Shown here: one piece after another, positions 41,497-50,734 of the stretch
How positions within the stretch are numbered: the first letter of the stretch is position 1
Layout of the letters: each line of letters opens with the position of its first letter
Assembly (NCBI GenBank): GCA_016235265.1
Contig: JACRLI010000030.1
Location: forward strand, 28,797 to 92,796
Direction: 5' to 3'
Length of the DNA stretch: 64,000 nt
Source of the DNA: Candidatus Eisenbacteria bacterium
Lineage (GTDB): Bacteria; Eisenbacteria; RBG-16-71-46; JACRLI01
Notes under the pieces: model-generated
What the model saw: the letters and a program-made list of their open reading frames with translations, nothing else
What the model was told of the DNA's origin: nothing
Database searches by the model: none
Translations under genes and position numbers: made by a program

Positions 41497-43359
41497 ATGC
41501 GCCTCGCCTCCACCCGGATCGCCCGGGCTCTATTCGTGCTCGCGGGAGTAGTTGGGCTCGCGGGCCCGCCCTCGGCCAGCGGGGAAGCCCGGGGATCGTC
41601 CGTCGCCGCCGCGGCCGCCGCGCCGCCCGCGCCAGCCTCCCCGCAGGCAGGGGCGGCTCCCTGCGCGTTCCCGGACGCGCTCCACGAACTCGGCGCGCTG
41701 CACGGCATCTATCGCCCGTTGTCCACGATGCCTTCGCTGTTGCGCTCCGGAGACACGCTCACGGTGTGGATGCGCGCGCCCGGGGCGGCCGCCGCATGGC
41801 GGGCCGGGCTTCGGTACGGCACCCTCGCGGTGCCGCTCGTGCCGCTCGCGGCGGCCCCACCCGGCACCCCGTCTCCGGGCTTCCGCCACGTCCGTTTCAG
41901 AGTGCCGCCCGGCACTCCCGAGGAGCTCTACGACCTGGTGGTCGTCTCCGACAGCACCGGCCCGGACACTTCCCGGCACTCGGTGAAGGTGCTCCGCGAA
42001 TTCCGCCGCGAGTACTACTTCGCCCAGGTCTCCGACACGCACTTCCCCACCCGGCGACTCTCCGTGTCTCCGCTGTGGGGCCCGTGCGACACGTCCGGGC
42101 TGCCCGACATCAACGCGGTGATCGAGGACCTGAACCTGATCCATCCCGAGTTCGTGCTGCACACCGGCGACCTGGTGAACGAGGGATACCTGCAGGAGAC
42201 CTACCGCGCCTACACCTTCGCGCGCGTGAAGCAGCATCTGCTCCGCTTCCGCGACCCGCTCTTCCTGGTGCCCGGCAACCACGACATCGGCGGCTCCCCG
42301 ATCCTGCAGGCCCCCGCCGGCACCGCGCGCAAGGAGTGGTGGCGGGCATTCGGCTGGGAGGGCTTCCTGGACTCCCCGCCACCCGACTACGCCTGCCACT
42401 CGCAGATGTACAGCTTCGACTACGGCCCGCTGCACCTCACCGGGATGGAGACCTACATCAACTACGACAGCTACGACTCCGGGCGCTACGGCGCGTACAG
42501 TTTCACGCAGGAGCAACTGAACTGGCTGGCGCGCGACCTGGCCGCCGCCGGCGGGAGGCACAAGCTCCTCTTCTATCACTACGACTTCAAGCACCAGCTG
42601 GACGTGCGCACCCTGGGAGTGGACGGGGCGGTGTTCGGGCACGAGCACAGCCAGCGGGAGCGCAGCCGTGACATTCCGTTCGACCTGGAGACCGGGGAAG
42701 TGTGCGACGGCGCGCGCACCTACCGCATCTTCCGCGTGCGGGACGGCGTGGTCACTCCGACCTTGATGCAGCACGCGGACGGGAGCCTGCGCCAGGACTG
42801 GGACGGGCCCAACGACGGGACGCGCGCGCGCGCGGCGGTGCTGGTCACCAACTCCTCGGCGGAGACCTGGGAGCACGCGCAGGTGGTCTTCCACATGCAG
42901 GACCGGGACTCGGCCTACGCCGCGGGGTGCGGCACGGTGGCACAGGTGGTGCGCGAGGGCGGGATGGCGCACGTGTACGTGGACTGCGTGCTTCCGGGCG
43001 GCGGAGCGTCCACGGTGATCTCGGTGTTCCCGGCCTCCGCGGGCGCACCCGGGCCCTGCGGTGCGCCCTTCCGGGCGCCGCACCTGCTGCGACCCTCCCC
43101 GAACCCGTGGCGCGTGGCGGGCGGACCGCTGGCGCTGCGCTACGCGCTCTCCGCGCCGGGCGAGGCGCGCATCGAAGTGTTCGACGTGGCCGGCCGGCGG
43201 GTGGCCACGCTGGCCGATGCGCGGTCTTCCGCGGGGCCGCACTCGATCACGTGGGATGGGCGGACGGCCTCGGCGAAGCCGCTGGCTGCGGGGCTCTACA
43301 TCGTCCGGCTGGCCTCCGGGGGCGTGGTGCGCGCGGCGCGATTCGTGGCGCTGCCGTGA
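41497..43359 (+). CDS. Secreted calcineurin-like metallophosphoesterase with FlgD-like tail
   Basis: A 620-residue exported enzyme with a signal peptide (~1-30) and an Ala/Pro linker. An Ig-like N-terminal domain (~55-165) precedes a metallophosphoesterase domain (~170-400) with the metal motifs SDTH, TGDLVNEG, GNHD, FYHYD and FGHEH. C-terminal parts are a beta domain with CARDB-like features and a FlgD-like Ig tail (~540-620; IEVFDVAGRRVATL and GLYIVRLASGG). It probably releases phosphate from organic esters or nucleotides outside the cell. ATG 41497 follows AGGAG. It ends at 43359, inside a copy of an intergenic repeat. Confidence 0.88.
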   Translation: MRLASTRIARALFVLAGVVGLAGPPSASGEARGSSVAAAAAAPPAPASPQAGAAPCAFPDALHELGALHGIYRPLSTMPSLLRSGDTLTVWMRAPGAAAAWRAGLRYGTLAVPLVPLAAAPPGTPSPGFRHVRFRVPPGTPEELYDLVVVSDSTGPDTSRHSVKVLREFRREYYFAQVSDTHFPTRRLSVSPLWGPCDTSGLPDINAVIEDLNLIHPEFVLHTGDLVNEGYLQETYRAYTFARVKQHLLRFRDPLFLVPGNHDIGGSPILQAPAGTARKEWWRAFGWEGFLDSPPPDYACHSQMYSFDYGPLHLTGMETYINYDSYDSGRYGAYSFTQEQLNWLARDLAAAGGRHKLLFYHYDFKHQLDVRTLGVDGAVFGHEHSQRERSRDIPFDLETGEVCDGARTYRIFRVRDGVVTPTLMQHADGSLRQDWDGPNDGTRARAAVLVTNSSAETWEHAQVVFHMQDRDSAYAAGCGTVAQVVREGGMAHVYVDCVLPGGGASTVISVFPASAGAPGPCGAPFRAPHLLRPSPNPWRVAGGPLALRYALSAPGEARIEVFDVAGRRVATLADARSSAGPHSITWDGRTASAKPLAAGLYIVRLASGGVVRAARFVALP

Positions 43360-43395
43360 GGGGTGCGCCCGCACCCGGGGAGAGGTCTCCGAGGA
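43354..43395 (+). repeat. GAGGGGTGC intergenic repeat, copy A
   Basis: The segment starting CCGTGAGGGGTGC and ending GAGAGGTCTCCGAG recurs almost unchanged at 49378-49415 and, inverted, at 49261-49294. This copy begins in the stop codon region of the phosphoesterase gene. Confidence 0.7.
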
Positions 43396-43488
43396 TGTGA
43401 CGCCCGGCAGGTCTCCACGCCGGCCCCACGACGAAGGGGGGCAGCTCGCGGCCGTCCCCCTTGCGTTCGCTGCCGAACTGAACGCCTA

Positions 43489-45495
43489 TCACTTGAGCAG
43501 CACCATCCTCCGCGTCGTCGTCCGCCCGGCCGAGACCAGCCGCGCGAAGTAGATTCCCGAGGCGGCGGGGCGGCCGCTTTCCAGCCTCCCATTCCATGTG
43601 GCGGCATGCGTGCCCTCGCTGGACACCACCGGGTTCAGCACCACCAGGCACCGGCCGGCCACGTCGCAGATCTCGACGCGCGCCGGCGCGGCGCCGGCCA
43701 GCTCGTACTCGATTCGCACGGCGGCGCGGAACGGGTTGGGGGTCACGGCGCGGATGCCGAACGCGGCGGCCGGCGTGGCCACCCGCGCGGTGCGCGAGAA
43801 TGTCCACGCTCCGTATTCCCTCCAGCCGACCTGGTAGTAGTACTCCCTTCCGGGGCGCGCGGTGCGGTCCACGGCGTGGTATGCGTCGGGGCCGGCGCCG
43901 GGGATCACGAGCGCCTCGAGCTCCTCGAACGGCCCTGCGGCGGCCGGGGCGCGGAAGACCCGCAGCCGGGGCGTGCCTTCCACGTGCGCCCACCACTCGA
44001 GCTCCACCGCCCCGTTCGCCGCCACCGCCTGCACGCTGCCCATGGTGACCGGCGAGGGCCCGGTGATGCCGGCCTGGTTGAACTTCGCGAGGTAGATGCC
44101 GGAGGTGACGCGGTGGTCGTCCCAGGCCACCAGCACGCCGCCGGAGCCATCGGCGACGGACACCATCGCCGAGGTGAAGTCCACGTTGTGCGAGAGGCAC
44201 AGGGCCAGGCCATTGGCGGTCCATTGGGGCGCGCCGGCGGAGCCGAGGCGCTGGCCGAACATGTCCCAGGTGCTGTTGCGGAAGTCCACCCACGTGATGA
44301 TGGCGCCGCCGGCCCCGTCGGTGACCACGCGCGGGTATTCCTGGGGCAGGGCGGTGTTGCACACCACCACGCCGTTGGCGGTCCATTGCGCCGCGCCGGA
44401 GGAGTTCAGGCGCTGCGCGTAGATGTCCATGTCGCCGGCGTTGCGGCTGTCGTACCAGGCGAGGATGGTGCCGGTGCCGCCGTCGGAGCACAGCTGGGCG
44501 CCGGACTGGTCGGAGGCCGCGTTGCACACGGTGGTTCCCGACGCGCCCCACTGCTTGGCGCCGGAGGAATTCAGCCGCTGCGCGAACACGTCCGTCGCCC
44601 CGCCCGAGGACACCGAGTACGAAATGACTGCGCCGCCGGCGCCGTCGCCCAGCACCGCCACGTCGGACACGTTGTTGGCGCCGTTGTAGAGCGCCACGCC
44701 GTCGGCGGTCCAGCTGAGCGATCCCGCCGAGGTCACGCGCTGCGCGTACAGGCTGATGGGCGTGGAGGTGCCGAAGGGCGCGTTGCGCTGGTCCAGCCAC
44801 GCCACGACGGCCCCGCCGGAGCCGTCGGTGTCCATGCGCGGCGTGTACTGGTTCTGCGGCAGCGCGCACACGGTCATGCCGCCGGCGGTCCAGCCGGAGG
44901 CCACCGTGCCGTTGGACGCGATGTGCGACACCCACAGGTCGTAGGATCCGAAAGTGTCCGAGTTGGCCTGCTGCCACGCCACGATCACGCCGCCGGCGCC
45001 GTCCGACACCGCCGCCGGGGAGCCCGCGCCCGAGCCCACCGCGGCGCGCGAGACGGCCACCGAGGTGTCGGGCCAGCCCGGCGCGATCACGCCGGTGGCG
45101 CCCACGCGCAAGGCACGCACCTGGAGCCGCGCGCTGGCCGAGTCCTGCTCCTGCCACACCGCGATGGCCCCGCCCGAACCGTCGGGCACGGCCACCAGGT
45201 TCACGCCCGAGGTCTTGATCTTCGAGTACTGCAGTCCCGGCGTGACCACCGCCGGGTCCACCGCGCCGGTGGAAAGCACGTGATGCATGGTGAGCCGGTA
45301 GGCCGAGTTGCGGTTGTCGGCCCAGAACAGGATGGCTCCCCCGCCGCCGTCGCCGGTCATGGCGGGGTTCAGCTGGCCGCTGCCGGAAGTGCCGACCGGC
45401 CGGCCGTCGGTGGGCCAGTACGCGAATGCCGGGGAAAGTGGCGCCAGGGCCGACAGGAAGAGAATTGCCGCGATGAGGCAGGCGCGCCGCGCCAT
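43489..45495 (-). CDS. Secreted propeller-like repeat protein with FlgD-like tail
   Basis: A 668-residue exported protein with a signal peptide (ends AFAYW). About seven beta-sheet units follow (~30-470), each with SDGAGGAIIAW-type turns (D-G-x-G-G-A-hydrophobic-x-x-W) and often a DxRN/DHR loop and a YAQRLNSSGAAQW strand, consistent with a propeller. Next come a fibronectin III-like domain (~480-580) and a FlgD-like Ig tail (~585-668; VEICDVAGRCLVVL, GIYFARLVSAG). No catalytic residues can be named; binding or adhesion is the most likely role. ATG 45495 follows GGAGG. A palindromic repeat lies in the intergenic region upstream. Confidence 0.82.
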   Translation of the reverse strand: MARRACLIAAILFLSALAPLSPAFAYWPTDGRPVGTSGSGQLNPAMTGDGGGGAILFWADNRNSAYRLTMHHVLSTGAVDPAVVTPGLQYSKIKTSGVNLVAVPDGSGGAIAVWQEQDSASARLQVRALRVGATGVIAPGWPDTSVAVSRAAVGSGAGSPAAVSDGAGGVIVAWQQANSDTFGSYDLWVSHIASNGTVASGWTAGGMTVCALPQNQYTPRMDTDGSGGAVVAWLDQRNAPFGTSTPISLYAQRVTSAGSLSWTADGVALYNGANNVSDVAVLGDGAGGAVISYSVSSGGATDVFAQRLNSSGAKQWGASGTTVCNAASDQSGAQLCSDGGTGTILAWYDSRNAGDMDIYAQRLNSSGAAQWTANGVVVCNTALPQEYPRVVTDGAGGAIITWVDFRNSTWDMFGQRLGSAGAPQWTANGLALCLSHNVDFTSAMVSVADGSGGVLVAWDDHRVTSGIYLAKFNQAGITGPSPVTMGSVQAVAANGAVELEWWAHVEGTPRLRVFRAPAAAGPFEELEALVIPGAGPDAYHAVDRTARPGREYYYQVGWREYGAWTFSRTARVATPAAAFGIRAVTPNPFRAAVRIEYELAGAAPARVEICDVAGRCLVVLNPVVSSEGTHAATWNGRLESGRPAASGIYFARLVSAGRTTTRRMVLLK

Positions 45496-45574
45496 GGGGA
45501 CCTCCGTGTGCTGAAGGTGGCTGCATCGGCGCTTCCTTGCGCCGCGGGCGGCTCACCGTCCGGGATGAATGTAG

Positions 45575-45653
45575 GGCAGGCACTCGTGCCTGCCAAGTCG
45601 CCGGCCAATTCGATGGTTTACGGTATACGGCAGGCGGGGATGGCCAGCCTGCC
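45575..45653. repeat. GGCAGGC palindromic repeat, first locus
   Basis: GGCAGGCACTCGTGCCTGCC at 45575-45594 is a hairpin followed by a linker ending ATTCGATGG; a looser hairpin GGCAGGC/GCCTGCC follows at 45629-45653. The same unit occurs three times at 56501-56606. The rest of the 45496-45809 gap (promoters of two divergent genes) shows nothing else recognisable. Confidence 0.7.
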
Positions 45654-45809
45654 GTCCGTCCCCGCCCGGAATGCGTGGGTGCCCGCCCTACCCCCTCGAC
45701 ACCGGCCCGCTTCCGGGGGCATAGTCACGGCTCTGCTTGTCTTTCCGCGCCTCTCGCGCCGCGGGGGGCCACTGTTGAACCCGTGCTCGCACGGAAGGAG
45801 CATGTCCCG

Positions 45810-48800
45810 ATGAGAACCGCTCTTGCCGCACTCGCCCTGCTGGGCTGCGCCGTCCTGGCCGACCCGGCCGCCTGCAAGTCCCCCGACAAGCCCGCGAAGA
45901 CGCCCAAGGCCGCCAAGGCCTCGCCCTCGGGCCCGGACTCGCTGCTGCGCGCGTCCACCTTCTCGGGGCTGAAGCTGCGCGGCATCGGCCCGGCGGTGAC
46001 TTCCGGCCGGATCATTGATATCGCGATCCCGCCGGGCGACCCGCACACCTGGTACGTGGCCGTGGCCTCCGGCAACGTGTGGAAGACCTCCAACGCCGGC
46101 ACCACCTGGGAGCCCATCTTCGACGACCAGGGCTCCTACTCCATCGGCTGCCTGGCCGTGGATCCCAAGCACCCGCTCACGGTGTGGGTGGGCACCGGGG
46201 AAAACAACAGCCAGCGCAGCGTGGGTTACGGCGACGGCGTGTACAAATCGGTGGACGGCGGGCGCAATTGGGCCCACATGGGCCTGAAGGAGTCCGAGCA
46301 CGTGGGCATGATCGCCATCGATCCGCGGGACCCGAACGTGGTGTACGTGGCCGCGCAGGGCCCGCTGTGGCGCGAGGGCGGCGACCGCGGTCTTTACCGG
46401 ACCGGCGACGGCGGAAAGACCTGGACGAGGGTGCTGCACGTGGACGACCGCACCGGCGTGAGCGAGGTGCGCTTCGACCCGCGCGATCCCGACGTGATGT
46501 ACGCGACCGCCTACGAGCGGCACCGGCGCGTGTGGACCCTGATTGACGGCGGCCCCGGCTCGGGCCTCTACAAGAGCACCGACGCCGGCAGGACCTGGAG
46601 CAAGCTCACCAACGGGCTGCCGCGCGGCGACATCGGCCGCATCGGCCTGGCCATCCCGCCGTCCAACCCGGACATGGTCTACGCCATGGTGGAGGCTCCC
46701 GACACCTCGCGCGGCATCTTCCGCTCCGACGACGGCGGCGCCAACTTCGAGAAGGTGAGCGGCTACTGCAGCGGCAGCCCCCAGTACTACCAGGAGATGA
46801 TCCCCGACCCGGTCAACCCCGACCGCGTGTATTCCATGGACACCTGGATGATGGTCACGCAGGACGGCGGCCGCACCTGGCGCCGGGTGGGCGAGCGCTT
46901 CAAGCACGTGGACAACCACGCGCTGTGGATCGACTCCACCGACACCGCGCACATGATCGCCGGCTGCGACGGGGGCCTGTACCAGACCTTCGACCGCGGC
47001 GCCACCTGGGCGTTCTGCGCCAACCTGCCGGTGACGCAGTTCTACAAGCTGACGGTGGACAACGCCCTGCCGTTCTACAACGTGTACGGCGGCACCCAGG
47101 ACAACTACACCCTCGGCGGCCCCTCGCGCACCAACACGGTGAGCGGCATCCGCAACAGCGACTGGTTCGTCACCACCGGCGGCGACGGGTTCCAGAGCCA
47201 GGTGGATCCCGAGGACCCCAACATCGTGTATTCGGAGTCGCAGCACGCCGGGATCGTGCGCTTCGACCGGCGCAGCGGCGAGGAGACCGGCATCCAGCCC
47301 CAGCCCGGCCCCGGCGAGCCAGCCTCGCGCTGGAACTGGGATTCGCCCCTGATCATCAGCCCGTTCTCCCACACGAGGCTGTACCTGGCCTCGCAGCGCC
47401 TGTGGCGCAGCGACGACCGCGGCGACTCGTGGAAGCCGGTCAGCCCGGACCTCACCCGCCAGATCGACCGCAACCGCCTCAAGGTGGCCGGCAGGGTGTG
47501 GGGCGTGGACGCGGTGGCCAAGAACACCTCCACGTCGTTCTACGGAAACATCGTATCGCTGGCGGAGTCGCCGAAGGTCGAGGGCCTGCTGTTCGTGGGC
47601 ACCGACGACGGGCTGGTGCAGGTGAGCGAGGACGGCGGCGGCGCGTGGCGCGCGGAGTCGCGCTTCCCGGGCGTACCGGACCTCTCCTACGTGTCGCGCC
47701 TGGTGGCCTCGCAGCACGATGACCGGGTGGTGTACGCCACCTTCGACAACCACAAGACCGGCGACTTCAAACCCTACGTGCTGCGCAGTCCCGACCGCGG
47801 CCGCACCTGGAAGTCGGTGGCCGGGGACCTTCCGGAGCGCGGCACCGTCTACGCCCTGGCGGAGGACCCGGTGGACCCCGCCCTGCTCTTCGCGGGCACC
47901 GAGTTCGGGGTGTTCTTCACCGCCGACGGCGGCCGCCGCTGGGTGAGGCTGCAGGGCGGCATGCCCACCATCGCGGTGAAGGACCTGGCCATCCAGAAGC
48001 GCGAGAACGACCTGGTGGTGGCCACCTTCGGCCGGGGCTTCTACATCCTCGACGACTACGCGCCGCTGCGCGGCATCTCGGCCGCGACTCTGGAGAAGCC
48101 CGCGTCGCTGTTCGGAACGCGCACCGCCCTGATGTACGTGCCCGCCTCGCCGCTGGGAGGGCGTGCGAAGTCGTTCCAGGGCGACGCGTTCTACATCGCC
48201 CCCAACCCGCCGTTCGGCGCCGTGCTCACCTACTACCTGCGCGACGGCCTGCGCTCGCGCCGCGAGGCGCGCCGCGAGCTGGAGAAGCGCGGCGGGGACG
48301 TGTACTACCCCGCATGGGACAGCCTCAAGGCCGAGGACCGCGAGGAGGAGCCGTCCATCACGCTCACCGTCACCGACGAGGACGGCAACGTGGTGCGCCG
48401 GATGTCCGGCCCGTCCGGCAGGGGATTCCAGCGCGTGGCGTGGGACCTGCGCTATCCGTCCATGGAGCCGGTGACCGAGGGCGGCCGCGAGCTCGCCCCG
48501 TGGGACCAGCCGCCCACCGGGCCCATGGCCGCGCCGGGCACCTACATGGTCTCCATGGAGCAGCGAGTGGACGGCAAGGTGACGCCACTCGCCGGGCCGG
48601 TGCGTTTCAAGGCCGAGGCGCTGGAGAACCTGTCGCTGCCGGCGAAGGACCGCGGCGCGGTGCTGGCGTTCCAGCGCAACGTCGCGCGCCTGCAGCGCGC
48701 GGTGCTGGGCGCGGGCCTCGCGGCCCGCGAAGCCCAGACGCGCCTCTCCCTGCTGCAGCGCGCCGTGGACCAGGCCCCGGCCGCAAAGGCCGAGTTGCGC

Positions 48801-49121
48801 GAGAAGGTGCGCGCCCTCACCCAGCGGCTCAGCGACATCCAGACCGAGCTCGACGGCGACCCGGTGAAGGGCTCGCGCAACGAGCCCACGGTGCCCGGCA
48901 TCCGCGACGACGTGAGCCGCATCGTGGGCAACATCTGGAACCAGCGCTCCGAGACCCCCGGCACCGACAGGAAGTGCTACGAGGACGCGGCGCAGAAGTT
49001 CGCCGGCACCCTGGAGAAGCTGCGCACGCTGGTCAAGACCGACCTCGCCGCGCTGGACGCCGAAGCCGAGTCCATCGGCGCCCCCTGGACCCCGGGCCGC
49101 GTCCCGGAGTGGCGGCCGTAG
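45810..49121 (+). CDS. Secreted sortilin/VPS10-like beta-propeller protein (BNR repeats)
   Basis: A 1103-residue exported protein. The signal peptide has Cys 13 and Cys 22 near its end; lipidation is uncertain. Then two successive VPS10/sortilin-type beta-propellers (~45-760) carry many Asp-box/BNR turns such as S-x-D-G-G-x-T-W (KSVDGGRNW, RTGDGGKTW, KSTDAGRTW, RSPDRGRTW). A beta-sandwich (~840-960) with GRGFQRVAWDLRYP follows, then a C-terminal helical region (~960-1090). Such proteins are common in FCB-group bacteria and bind or degrade glycans or peptides; no known active site is seen. ATG 45810 lies nine bases after AAGGAG. Confidence 0.85.
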   Translation: MRTALAALALLGCAVLADPAACKSPDKPAKTPKAAKASPSGPDSLLRASTFSGLKLRGIGPAVTSGRIIDIAIPPGDPHTWYVAVASGNVWKTSNAGTTWEPIFDDQGSYSIGCLAVDPKHPLTVWVGTGENNSQRSVGYGDGVYKSVDGGRNWAHMGLKESEHVGMIAIDPRDPNVVYVAAQGPLWREGGDRGLYRTGDGGKTWTRVLHVDDRTGVSEVRFDPRDPDVMYATAYERHRRVWTLIDGGPGSGLYKSTDAGRTWSKLTNGLPRGDIGRIGLAIPPSNPDMVYAMVEAPDTSRGIFRSDDGGANFEKVSGYCSGSPQYYQEMIPDPVNPDRVYSMDTWMMVTQDGGRTWRRVGERFKHVDNHALWIDSTDTAHMIAGCDGGLYQTFDRGATWAFCANLPVTQFYKLTVDNALPFYNVYGGTQDNYTLGGPSRTNTVSGIRNSDWFVTTGGDGFQSQVDPEDPNIVYSESQHAGIVRFDRRSGEETGIQPQPGPGEPASRWNWDSPLIISPFSHTRLYLASQRLWRSDDRGDSWKPVSPDLTRQIDRNRLKVAGRVWGVDAVAKNTSTSFYGNIVSLAESPKVEGLLFVGTDDGLVQVSEDGGGAWRAESRFPGVPDLSYVSRLVASQHDDRVVYATFDNHKTGDFKPYVLRSPDRGRTWKSVAGDLPERGTVYALAEDPVDPALLFAGTEFGVFFTADGGRRWVRLQGGMPTIAVKDLAIQKRENDLVVATFGRGFYILDDYAPLRGISAATLEKPASLFGTRTALMYVPASPLGGRAKSFQGDAFYIAPNPPFGAVLTYYLRDGLRSRREARRELEKRGGDVYYPAWDSLKAEDREEEPSITLTVTDEDGNVVRRMSGPSGRGFQRVAWDLRYPSMEPVTEGGRELAPWDQPPTGPMAAPGTYMVSMEQRVDGKVTPLAGPVRFKAEALENLSLPAKDRGAVLAFQRNVARLQRAVLGAGLAAREAQTRLSLLQRAVDQAPAAKAELREKVRALTQRLSDIQTELDGDPVKGSRNEPTVPGIRDDVSRIVGNIWNQRSETPGTDRKCYEDAAQKFAGTLEKLRTLVKTDLAALDAEAESIGAPWTPGRVPEWRP

Positions 49122-49260
49122 ACGGCAAGCCGCAGGCGGAACTCGGAGGGTACGCAGGGCTGGCACACATGGCGGCAGAACACGCGAGGGGGACGGCGGA
49201 TCGGCCGTCCCCCTCCTCGTGTGGCATTTGCCAGGTCGCGCCGACGCCCGCCAGTGCGCA

Positions 49261-49415
49261 ACCCTCTCCCCGGACGCGGGTGCACCCCTCACGGTGCGTC
49301 TGCGACTGACGTAGCCAGGACGGCGAAGGAGGGAGCAGCCGCAGTGATGGCTGCGCAGGATGCGCAGCCGAACGGGCCGTGAGGGGTGCACCCGCGCCCG
49401 GGGAGAGGTCTCCGA
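49261..49415. repeat. GAGGGGTGC intergenic repeat, inverted pair (copies B and C)
   Basis: Copy B (49261-49294) is inverted relative to copy C (49378-49415), and together they could form a hairpin of about 33 paired bases with an 83-base loop. They fill most of the 49122-49465 gap between the convergent ends of the sortilin-like gene and the MacB-like operon; they may also serve as a terminator. Confidence 0.7.
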
Positions 49416-49465
49416 GAACCTGGCTTCAGGCGGACGGGCGGGCGGGCCGACAAGGCGCGAAAGCC

Positions 49466-50734
49466 CTATTCCGCCCGCAGCGCCTCCACCGGGTCCATCC
49501 GCGCCGCCCGCAATGCCGGGGCCACCCCGGCCGCCAGCCCCACCGTGAGCGCCACGACGAGCGCCGCCGCCACGATCCACGGCGGCGTGTAGGCCTCCAG
49601 GCCCGGCACCACCCCCGAGAGCAGCGCCGACCCCCCGATCCCGGCGATGAGCCCCGCCACCCCGCCCGCGGCCGAGGTGATCGCCGCCTCGCACAGGAAC
49701 CACGCCAGGATGGTGCGGCGCGTGCCGCCCAGGGCGATCACCAGGCCGATCTCCTGCACCCGCTCCTGCACCACGATCCACAGGATGGTGAGGATGCCGA
49801 TGGCGCCCACCAGCAGGCTGATCGCGGCGATGGCCGTCACCGTGCCGGTGACCACGTTCATGATGTTGCCCACGATCCGCACGCCGTCCTGCTGCGTCAC
49901 CACGGTGACGTCGTCGGCGCGGTGCCGCTCGATCATCAGGGCGCGGGCGCGCACCGCCAGGCTCTCGCTCTCCTCGGGTGTGGCCGCCAGCAGGTCCACC
50001 TCCGCCAGCTCGCTGCGGTTGAACATGCGCAGCGCGTTGGCCACCGGCACGTAGCCGGCGTCGTCCAGGTCCAGGCCCAGGAACTGTCCCTTGGGCTCCA
50101 TGAGGCCGATCACGCGGTAGCGCTCCTCCCCGATGCGCACCATCTGCCCCAGCGCGTTGAGGTCACCGAACAGCTCGCGCTTGAGCCTGGGGCCCAGCAC
50201 CACCACCGGCGAGGTGCGTTCCCACTCGATATCCGGGAGGAAACTGCCCGCCGCCACGCCCATGGACCACGCCGCGGGCATGTCGCACGTGGCCCCGTAC
50301 ACGAACACGCGCCGGCCACGCCCCTCGTGCCGCACCAGCGCGGTCCCGAACGACACCGGCACCGCGGCCACCGCGCCGGGCAGGCGGCGCAACGCACGCC
50401 CGTCGTCCAGGGTCAGCTTGCGCGCGGTTCCGCCCACGCCGGGAATCCCCCCGGTGGACACCTTGCCCGGGTGCACCCCCACCACCGAGGTGCCGAAGCT
50501 GCTCAGCTGCCGCATCACGAAGAGCCGCGTGCCTTCGCCGATGGACGACATCAGCACCACCGCGGCGATGCCCACCGCCACGGCCAGCGCCGAGAGGCCG
50601 TAGCGCATGCGGTGCGCCCGCAGCGCCTCCAGCGAGAGACCCACCAGGTCCTCGAGGCGCACGCCCGCGCCGCGGCCGTCCGCCCCCCCCGCGGCACCCG
50701 CGCGCCCGCCGCCCGGCACGCCCGCGCCGCTCAT
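49466..50734 (-). CDS. MacB-like ABC transporter permease, second of two
   Basis: A 422-residue permease of the MacB/FtsX type. Helix 1 is at ~45-65, followed by a large periplasmic MacB_PCD domain (~70-290) and three C-terminal helices (about 300-415) in the FtsX domain, ending ARMDPVEALRAE. The N-terminus is Gly/Ala-rich. It forms a mechanotransmission-type transporter with the ATPase and the adaptor of the operon. The family exports lipoproteins, peptides or drugs. ATG 50734 overlaps the stop of the first permease gene (ATGA, 50731-50734). Two different permeases suggest a heterodimer. Confidence 0.9.
   Translation of the reverse strand: MSGAGVPGGGRAGAAGGADGRGAGVRLEDLVGLSLEALRAHRMRYGLSALAVAVGIAAVVLMSSIGEGTRLFVMRQLSSFGTSVVGVHPGKVSTGGIPGVGGTARKLTLDDGRALRRLPGAVAAVPVSFGTALVRHEGRGRRVFVYGATCDMPAAWSMGVAAGSFLPDIEWERTSPVVVLGPRLKRELFGDLNALGQMVRIGEERYRVIGLMEPKGQFLGLDLDDAGYVPVANALRMFNRSELAEVDLLAATPEESESLAVRARALMIERHRADDVTVVTQQDGVRIVGNIMNVVTGTVTAIAAISLLVGAIGILTILWIVVQERVQEIGLVIALGGTRRTILAWFLCEAAITSAAGGVAGLIAGIGGSALLSGVVPGLEAYTPPWIVAAALVVALTVGLAAGVAPALRAARMDPVEALRAE

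Noticed and set aside
45618-49781. Long minus-strand open frame opposite the sortilin-like gene
   Set aside because: Composition is that of an antisense shadow, while the plus-strand frame has clear BNR/Asp-box repeats and a signal peptide.
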